Below the pieces are notes generated by a model that searched no databases, was not told the DNA's origin, and saw nothing but the letters and a program-made list of their open reading frames with translations. Below, piece by piece: positions 59,160 through 64,000 of a stretch of DNA of 64,000 nucleotides (positions within the stretch are counted from its first letter, which is position 1; each line of letters starts with the position of its first letter). The DNA is taken from positions 22,139,782-22,203,781 of the forward strand of contig OZ018415.1 in NCBI GenBank assembly GCA_963969595.1, given 5' to 3'. The translations under genes were made by a program, and so were the position numbers. The stretch comes from Neckera pumila (Eukaryota > Streptophyta > Bryopsida > Hypnales > Neckeraceae).

Positions 59160-59672
59160 ATGGCCTTAATGAAAGCTCCGACGACGTCAGAAAGAAGCGC
59201 AAGGCAGCGACTGACGAAACGCAAGGCGACGAAACCAAGGAAATATCACGAATCACCTACTGCAGCAGTGCGAGTGACAAACAGCATGAAAAGCCCGACC
59301 ACGAAAGTACTCAAGGCAATCTTCACGGGACCAGGCAGACGAGAAATGAATGCAGGCATGGAAACGGGAAAGGCGGCAGATCGAGACGGAGTGGAATTCC
59401 ATACTGTCGAGACGGATCGACAAGGAGGAAAAATATATCTGGGCTCGCGCGCACTAGCTGTTTCGGTAGGGCAAGCTTTGCGTCACCGCTCATTCTACGT
59501 ACTTGCGTTTCGGGAAATGGGGTTTCCCCCGTTGTTGCAATTGTTCAGTTTCACACTTTCACTTTCGTATCGTAGGCTTTTCCTTGGGTTTGTTGTCACT
59601 ATACCTCGATTCATGCACACAAAAATAAAAAACCATGAACCTCCAACATTGATTCTTCCCAAACCTTTTTAA
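59160..59672 (+). CDS. Gene family 'A', copy 3: basic unrecognised protein
   Basis: This 170-codon frame has the family N-terminus (MALMKAPTTSERSARQRL) and middle (AAVRVTN, TGPGRREMNAGMETGKAADR), followed by a tail not found in the other copies (from about codon 85) that ends inside the dispersed repeat. The conserved part is Lys/Arg-rich with no known motif. Its TATA box and its tail-to-tail layout with B suggest a small gene pair, but the variable frame in copy 2 argues that protein coding may not be the conserved property. Confidence 0.35.
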   Translation: MALMKAPTTSERSARQRLTKRKATKPRKYHESPTAAVRVTNSMKSPTTKVLKAIFTGPGRREMNAGMETGKAADRDGVEFHTVETDRQGGKIYLGSRALAVSVGQALRHRSFYVLAFREMGFPPLLQLFSFTLSLSYRRLFLGFVVTIPRFMHTKIKNHEPPTLILPKPF

Positions 59673-59930
59673 GGGCTCGTTAATCAGTGATGCCAAGTGC
59701 TTGACTGTGCGTTGTACGCACACATGCTACAGAGCCATTGCCATGTACCCTTGAATCCAATCCAACATGAATACAAACTTTTGTTGTCACTATTATATAC
59801 CTCAATTCACACACCGCTTCTATATGTCAAATACAAAAAGAACACCATCCGAATCTCCAAAATTGGGCTTCACAAACGGCCTTTTTAAAGGGCTCCGGTT
59901 AATTAATTAGCGATTCCAAGTGCCTGGGAG
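59585..59930. repeat. Dispersed repeat, unit about 180 bp (second cluster)
   Basis: Two units with TTGTTGTCACTATTATATAC, TTCATGCACAC-like blocks, ACCATGAACCTCCAA and GGGCTCGTTAATCAGTGATG. Same family as 51,880-52,290. It overlaps the last codons of both A and B in copy 3. Confidence 0.7.
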
Positions 59931-60316
59931 TTGTACACATGCTGCGCGAACTCCGCCACGATTCTCCTCAGCAAGGTCGCCTGCACCAGCGCGTCCGCGT
60001 GGGCGCCTTGGTACTGCTCCAGCGCCTCCAGCAGCTTGCCAATCTCCATCACCAGGTTTCGGCACTGGAATGTCAAAGTGCGGGAGGCGCCCTCGAAGAC
60101 GGCCAAGCTGTTGAGGTGGCCGTTCATCTGCTGGCCCAAGGCGCCCAGAAGCCCCGCTCCGTGCGCGTTCATCACAGCCCTCAAATTAGCAGGCTCAGCC
60201 ATCAGTACTGGCACTTGTTTTCCTTTGCCCGGATGAAGCTGCTGCTTGGTGGCCGCCTTGGGCCTTGACGATGCGCACTTGCGCTTTCTTTCTTTCATGG
60301 ATTCAGAGTCAACCAA
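59903..60316 (-). CDS. Gene 'B': 137-residue helical protein, unrecognised
   Basis: An intact frame with GC-rich codons unlike the surrounding AT-rich DNA. It starts VDSESMKERKRKCASSRPKA, basic and possibly a nuclear-localisation stretch. It continues with MAEPANLRAVMNAHGAGLLG and GQQMNGHLNSLAVFEGASRT, then a long predicted helix (LVMEIGKLLEALEQYQGAHA, LRRIVAEFAQHVYNS). There is no signal peptide or membrane segment. I do not recognise the family. The starts at 60,316 (M-V-D-S) and six codons in (MKERK) are both possible; the second is shared with copy 2. Its GC content, intact length and a truncated paralogue suggest a real, lineage-restricted gene. Confidence 0.55.
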   Translation of the reverse strand: MVDSESMKERKRKCASSRPKAATKQQLHPGKGKQVPVLMAEPANLRAVMNAHGAGLLGALGQQMNGHLNSLAVFEGASRTLTFQCRNLVMEIGKLLEALEQYQGAHADALVQATLLRRIVAEFAQHVYNSQALGIAN

Positions 60317-60915
60317 TGAACCGAGAATTAATTAAGAAACTTGATTCAAAGAGGACGAACCTAACGTGAAATGATCGAAGATAGTGCAGTCTACTATAAA
60401 AGCCTTGATGGCGAGGCTATCTGTGGTGGATTAGTTTCAAACTAGTAACCTCAGAATCGAATCGAATCAAGTCAAATCAAATGCCACAAACTATAACAAC
60501 AAAATGCATGGACACGAGAAAATGCTAGAACAATGTTCAGATGACTTCTAATTATGTGAAATCGAACCAAATGGCATGGAATCAATGAACCCAATTGCAA
60601 ATTCGATTGCAATCTTCTCTGCTAGTTTGCCGTTGCCTTCGTTCTACGAACTAAACCTCCCTCCGATGAGACTTTCATGAAACTTTGAGCAGAAATACTC
60701 AGATCCTAAGACCAACATGAATGAAGGGTCTGTTCTACTAACTAAGGATGCCCTCTATGAGACTCTATGAGCTACAAAACAGGCCAACTGAGAATCAAAT
60801 GCAATAGCTAAAGAAAACGGAAATAAAGAGGCAATAGAAGTCTGTGTCTGCAGAGGCAGCAGAATCAAGTAACAATGGAATTGTAGGGAAGCTTATTAGT
60901 AGTATGCACACCAGG

Positions 60916-62453
60916 CAACGTGTGAGGTTATGAGAGTCTGAGAGCGTCGAAGGTCACCAGAGAATGTAGAAGCCTAAGAGGCACATACTAAATGAGTACG
61001 TTAAATAAATCTGAAGGGTCCCAGTGAATTGATCATAGGACTTCCAATTCAGGAACTTTACGTGATACTAGAATACCAATGGTCTCAATTCTCCTCCTGC
61101 AAGGAAGGACGTTGATGCATCTTTGCCATTTTTGTTGCTATAAGATGTATAATGTAATGTCGGCATATTGGTTTGTAGATTAAACATTCAAACCAAATTG
61201 CAATTGTGTGCTTTAAACATTCAAACCAAAATGCAGATGCATATTCACACTTGGTATTAAGAGTGGTTTTTGCAATGATCCAAATTTTCTCAAAAATTAA
61301 ATTAAATTACCCTAAATACATTGAGTCCAAATAAAAATATTTGAAGTTGAACTTCAAGTTGTCACTCGTATTTCACATACACACAGCACCCACATCTATG
61401 TATCCTCATGATTTTGTAAGGGCCGATATGGGACAATTTGGGACTAGTGCTCGTTCATAGTGTGCTGTTTCTTAACAAATTCATTATGGATCCATCATGT
61501 TCATCAATTTCTAGGAGACCATTTGAATCTGCAAAAATCTCCTCCAATAAAACCCAGAATTTCTTACATGTGATAAATAGACCATCTAGCCGAAGCACAA
61601 GCATCACAGGTGAAAAATGCAAGCATTTGTGAGCGAGCTTGAAATAGGAGCTTTCCAATAACTCCTTAAAAATGTTGTACTGTGCACAGTGCCTATTGTC
61701 TTTTCCTTTTCTAACAATGAAGATCAAAAAACAAAGTCTACAAATCCAACTAAAGAATAGGAAGGTGCAACAAATACTCTTCTATGTCACATGTGGATTC
61801 TGGACCAACCTTGCTCCGACTTCCAGCACCAAAGTTTGTCTAGGATGCCAAGAAGCTGAAATATTTTCTACAGTCTTGACAAGAATTCGAGGTGTAAAAT
61901 CATTGTGTACAGTCATCAGATGGCCACTCCTGCAGAGAGGATCATTGGGATCTGACAAATCAAGTATGACAGAGGTGCTAAAGAAAAATATGCATTCAAC
62001 TTCTAAATCTTTAGATTGGGCTATATTGTTGGTGCAGGTACATATACAGCAACACTAGCTCCGGAATTGAGCTCCGTATCATGGAGATATTGGTACACCC
62101 CGTGGGGGATCTTGGGGCTGCTCCTCTTGATGTTTATGAATCTGGGACATCTTCTGCTCCTTGCCCACTCTGTCATTTCACAAACAACCTGAGGTAACTG
62201 CACCTAACTCTTGCCCCTTTCAAAAACCGACCCCTGAAGATTCTTGCCTAAAATGCACTGCCTCTATTTGCCTCTACTCATGAAAGACTACAGTGACTTT
62301 TGCGTACATCTATTTCCAACACTTTGAAAATTCATAGTATATCCATTCAGTGTCCAAAAAATGCATGACAAGGGAATCCAGAATACTCTTTGGCTTCCAA
62401 CACAATCCAACAAAAATTTAGGCAATTTAATAACAGGAACAATGCTCAATTTC
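60916..62453. other. Intergenic stretch downstream of VAC14
   Basis: Reading frames at 61,455-61,727 (minus) and 61,672-62,058 (plus) have no recognisable domain. The part next to 62,454 should include the VAC14 3' UTR. No repeat or RNA gene seen. Confidence 0.45.
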
Positions 62454-64000
62454 TTATTCGGAAGCACGCATTTGCGTGTAGTTACCTAATGGCATCGCGT
62501 TGTAACAGATTGCACTAGACCAGCATCCTCCATTTCCAGAATACACAGATCTCAGTGAAAAGGATGAAAATAAGAGGTGAGCATGATTGAGTACCTGATT
62601 CGAGGCAACTGGAAGCCTGCGAGGTGGTCCAGAATCACTCTCAACCGCGCTGTGCGACCGATGCTGGTATTGCAACTGCTCAGAAGGTCTCATTTGAATA
62701 GCATCGCTGCCTGCAACTCCGCTGCTCGACTCTGCGTCCTCAGTAGGTTGTAGGCTGATTGAGCTAGTTGGTAAGGGTGGGATCTGAGCTAGGATCTGGG
62801 ACGTAAATGGTCCTGCTGAAGGTGTTCTGCTGATTGTAATTAGCCCATGAAACTCACTTGGGTTCGATTCTCCATGTGGTGCCGTGTGCATAAAAGAATG
62901 GGATGGAATGCTCTTCAGTCTCCCGCGCAAGATTTTGAATGCTCGGCTTTGCTGGAGAATTCAAAGGAAAATCATCAAGAGTTCCAGTAGTGTTCCACCC
63001 TCATAGGACCCTCCAAACTTGTCATGAAACTAACGGTTGACCGTGAAGTGCACAAGCAAAAAACTAGACAGTCCACATTGGAAGCTCGAAGTCGATCACA
63101 TTTATTTTTCCAAAACGTATTTCTTTTGTCAAAATATTTAGATTTTCATATCTTCTTTCTATTTCGTTACATCCCTTGGAAGCTTCTTAAATGATTAATT
63201 TGAATTCCTAGAGAGATGGACGCGGACATATGGGCAATTAAATAAATAGAACGCATAGAAGGCAAATTTCGTTAAAATGGCGGTATTCCCAGTGCCATAT
63301 TTTCCTTGTGCCATATTCCCCTGCCATTTTTTCAGACCGCCCGTTCTGAACATCTAGAACACATATAGATTCCAGACATCTAAGACTGTTGTAGATTTCA
63401 AACATCTAGGAATAAAATAGATTTCAGACTGACCGTTCTAAAAAATCTAGGACTCATATAGATGTTAGATATCTAGAACAAGCGTAGATTTTTATAATGT
63501 ACTACGAATGTAGATTTCAGAACAGCCGTCCTGAACTGAATAACGTGCCATTGTAATGGAATACCGCCATTTTAACGAAATTTGCCATATAGGAGCGATG
63601 TGAATCCCAGTGCCAAATGTGTAACTTGGATACTTCTTCAGTAAGCACTCTGTGATGCACTGTCATTGCTAACCACTTAGTATCAAAATTGCAAGCAACA
63701 AAACACGAGCTGTACCTGCGGGAGAAGCGTATGAAGTCCATACAGTGTCTTCAGAAGTTGAGGATAACGGGCAGGCTCCAACAACTGGTATCACAGACCC
63801 ACAACAAACAGTTGGATTAAAGATACAATCCTAGAAGTAATGGACAGGAAGGATTGTATTATTCAAAATTGCTGTCCAGAGTAGGGAATGTGCGCCGAGT
63901 TGCTCAGAGATAGTCGTGGAACCGACTGGAAATTGACAAAGCACAAAACGCAAAAGAATTACCTGGAACCTCAAGTAGGCAAATATTGGAGTCTCTAAAA
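62454..64000 (-). CDS. VAC14: VAC14 (PI(3,5)P2 regulatory scaffold), C-terminal part; 5' exons lie beyond the window
   Basis: VAC14 scaffolds the Fab1/PIKfyve kinase and Fig4 phosphatase on endosome/vacuole membranes. Exons seen, 3' to 5': 62454-62951, 63716-63784 and 63963 to the window edge. Read 5' to 3' they give LETPIFAYLRFQ, LLEPARYPQLLKTLYGLHTL with LPQ, then QSRAFKILRGRLKSIPSHSF, the conserved C-terminal helices of the family. A plant-specific Ser/Pro/Gln-rich tail follows (SEQLQYQHRSHSAVES). A GT-AG pair inside the last exon would make only a 44-nt intron, so I read straight through to the TAA at 62,454. No break is visible in the part present. Confidence 0.88.
63261..63586. mobile_element. 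Young MITE with perfect 29-bp terminal inverted repeats, in a VAC14 intron
   Basis: 63,261-63,289 and 63,558-63,586 are exact reverse complements over 29 bases, starting GGCAAATTTCG and ending ACCGCC-side GGTATTCC. The 326-bp element is non-coding and internally repeats TCTAGGAC/TAGATTTCAGA-type phrases. The flanks (CATAGAA and ATATAGG) do not give a clean target duplication. Superfamily undetermined; MULE-like by TIR length. Confidence 0.75.

Larger units (their letters stand above)
58771..60915 (+). repeat. Tandem segment copy 3 (complete A and B)
   Basis: The longest unit: TATA box, A frame, a dispersed-repeat insertion (59,585-59,930) and a full B frame in the opposite direction. It ends GGGAAGCTTATTAGTAGTAT near 60,890-60,915, matching the end of copy 2. 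Outside the insertion it is about 90% similar to copy 2. Confidence 0.85.

Noticed and set aside
60390..60420. Plus-strand CTATAAAAGCC (also near 58,300) as promoter of B
   Set aside because: It points away from B, which is on the minus strand. It could drive a plus transcript, but no ORF follows.
62551..62594. Short GT-AG pair in the last VAC14 exon
   Set aside because: The intron would be only 44 nt, below the usual plant minimum, and the frame is open straight through.
62866..62885. GGTTCGATTCTCC as a tRNA T-arm
   Set aside because: It lies in the VAC14 coding exon and no acceptor stem or anticodon arm can be formed around it.

Overview
The window is nuclear DNA of a land plant. The evidence is a plastid phytyl ester synthase/DGAT-type gene, a plant-type SMC3 with intact acetylation lysines, a plant VAC14 C-terminus, a LEA_2 (WHy-domain) relic, and plant DNA-transposon families (CACTA-, Stowaway- and MULE-like). 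Introns are mostly 100-900 bp. My recollection is that the proteins differ clearly from angiosperm orthologues, so an early-diverging lineage (moss, liverwort, lycophyte) is plausible, but I cannot fix the lineage from sequence alone.

Layout. (1) 1-10,000 is AT-rich repeat country: a four-part foldback repeat (570-2,555), a hAT transposase C-terminal relic (about 3,734-3,942), a 1.58 kb TIR element with a 10-bp target duplication that carries a minisatellite (5,923-7,502), and a CACTA-like hairpin MITE (7,787-8,023). (2) 10,115-21,349 (minus) is a complete cohesin SMC3 gene with 28 coding exons that join into 1,202 codons. Two of its introns look minor-spliceosome (U12) type, one AT-AC and one GT-AG, and one is GC-AG. 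(3) 22,433-26,963 is a decayed piggyBac-like element with TTAA flanks. (4) 26,970-31,000 has no gene, only a Stowaway-like MITE. (5) 31,006-32,313 (minus) is the proteasome maturation factor UMP1. (6) 32,320-36,611 holds repeats and a CACTA-like MITE. (7) 36,612-46,923 (minus) is an intact phytyl ester synthase/acyltransferase gene, 18 exons and 739 codons. (8) 46,924-53,583 is intergenic with repeats and a Stowaway MITE. (9) 53,584-60,915 is a patchwork: a broken LEA_2 gene, a broken internal VAC14 fragment, and three tandem copies of a segment carrying a TATA box, a basic ORF on the plus strand ('A') and an unrecognised ORF on the minus strand ('B'). (10) 62,454 to beyond 64,000 (minus) is the 3' end of a VAC14 gene, with a MITE bearing perfect 29-bp inverted repeats in one intron.

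The intact genes are unrelated housekeeping functions: sister-chromatid cohesion, 20S proteasome assembly, plastid lipid recycling, and PI(3,5)P2 scaffold control. There is no operon-like logic. The most interesting material is the pair of U12-type introns in SMC3, the start codon that seems to be its own coding exon in UMP1, the piggyBac relic whose nonsense codons are all amber, and the A/B tandem cluster embedded between VAC14 and its own pseudogene fragment.
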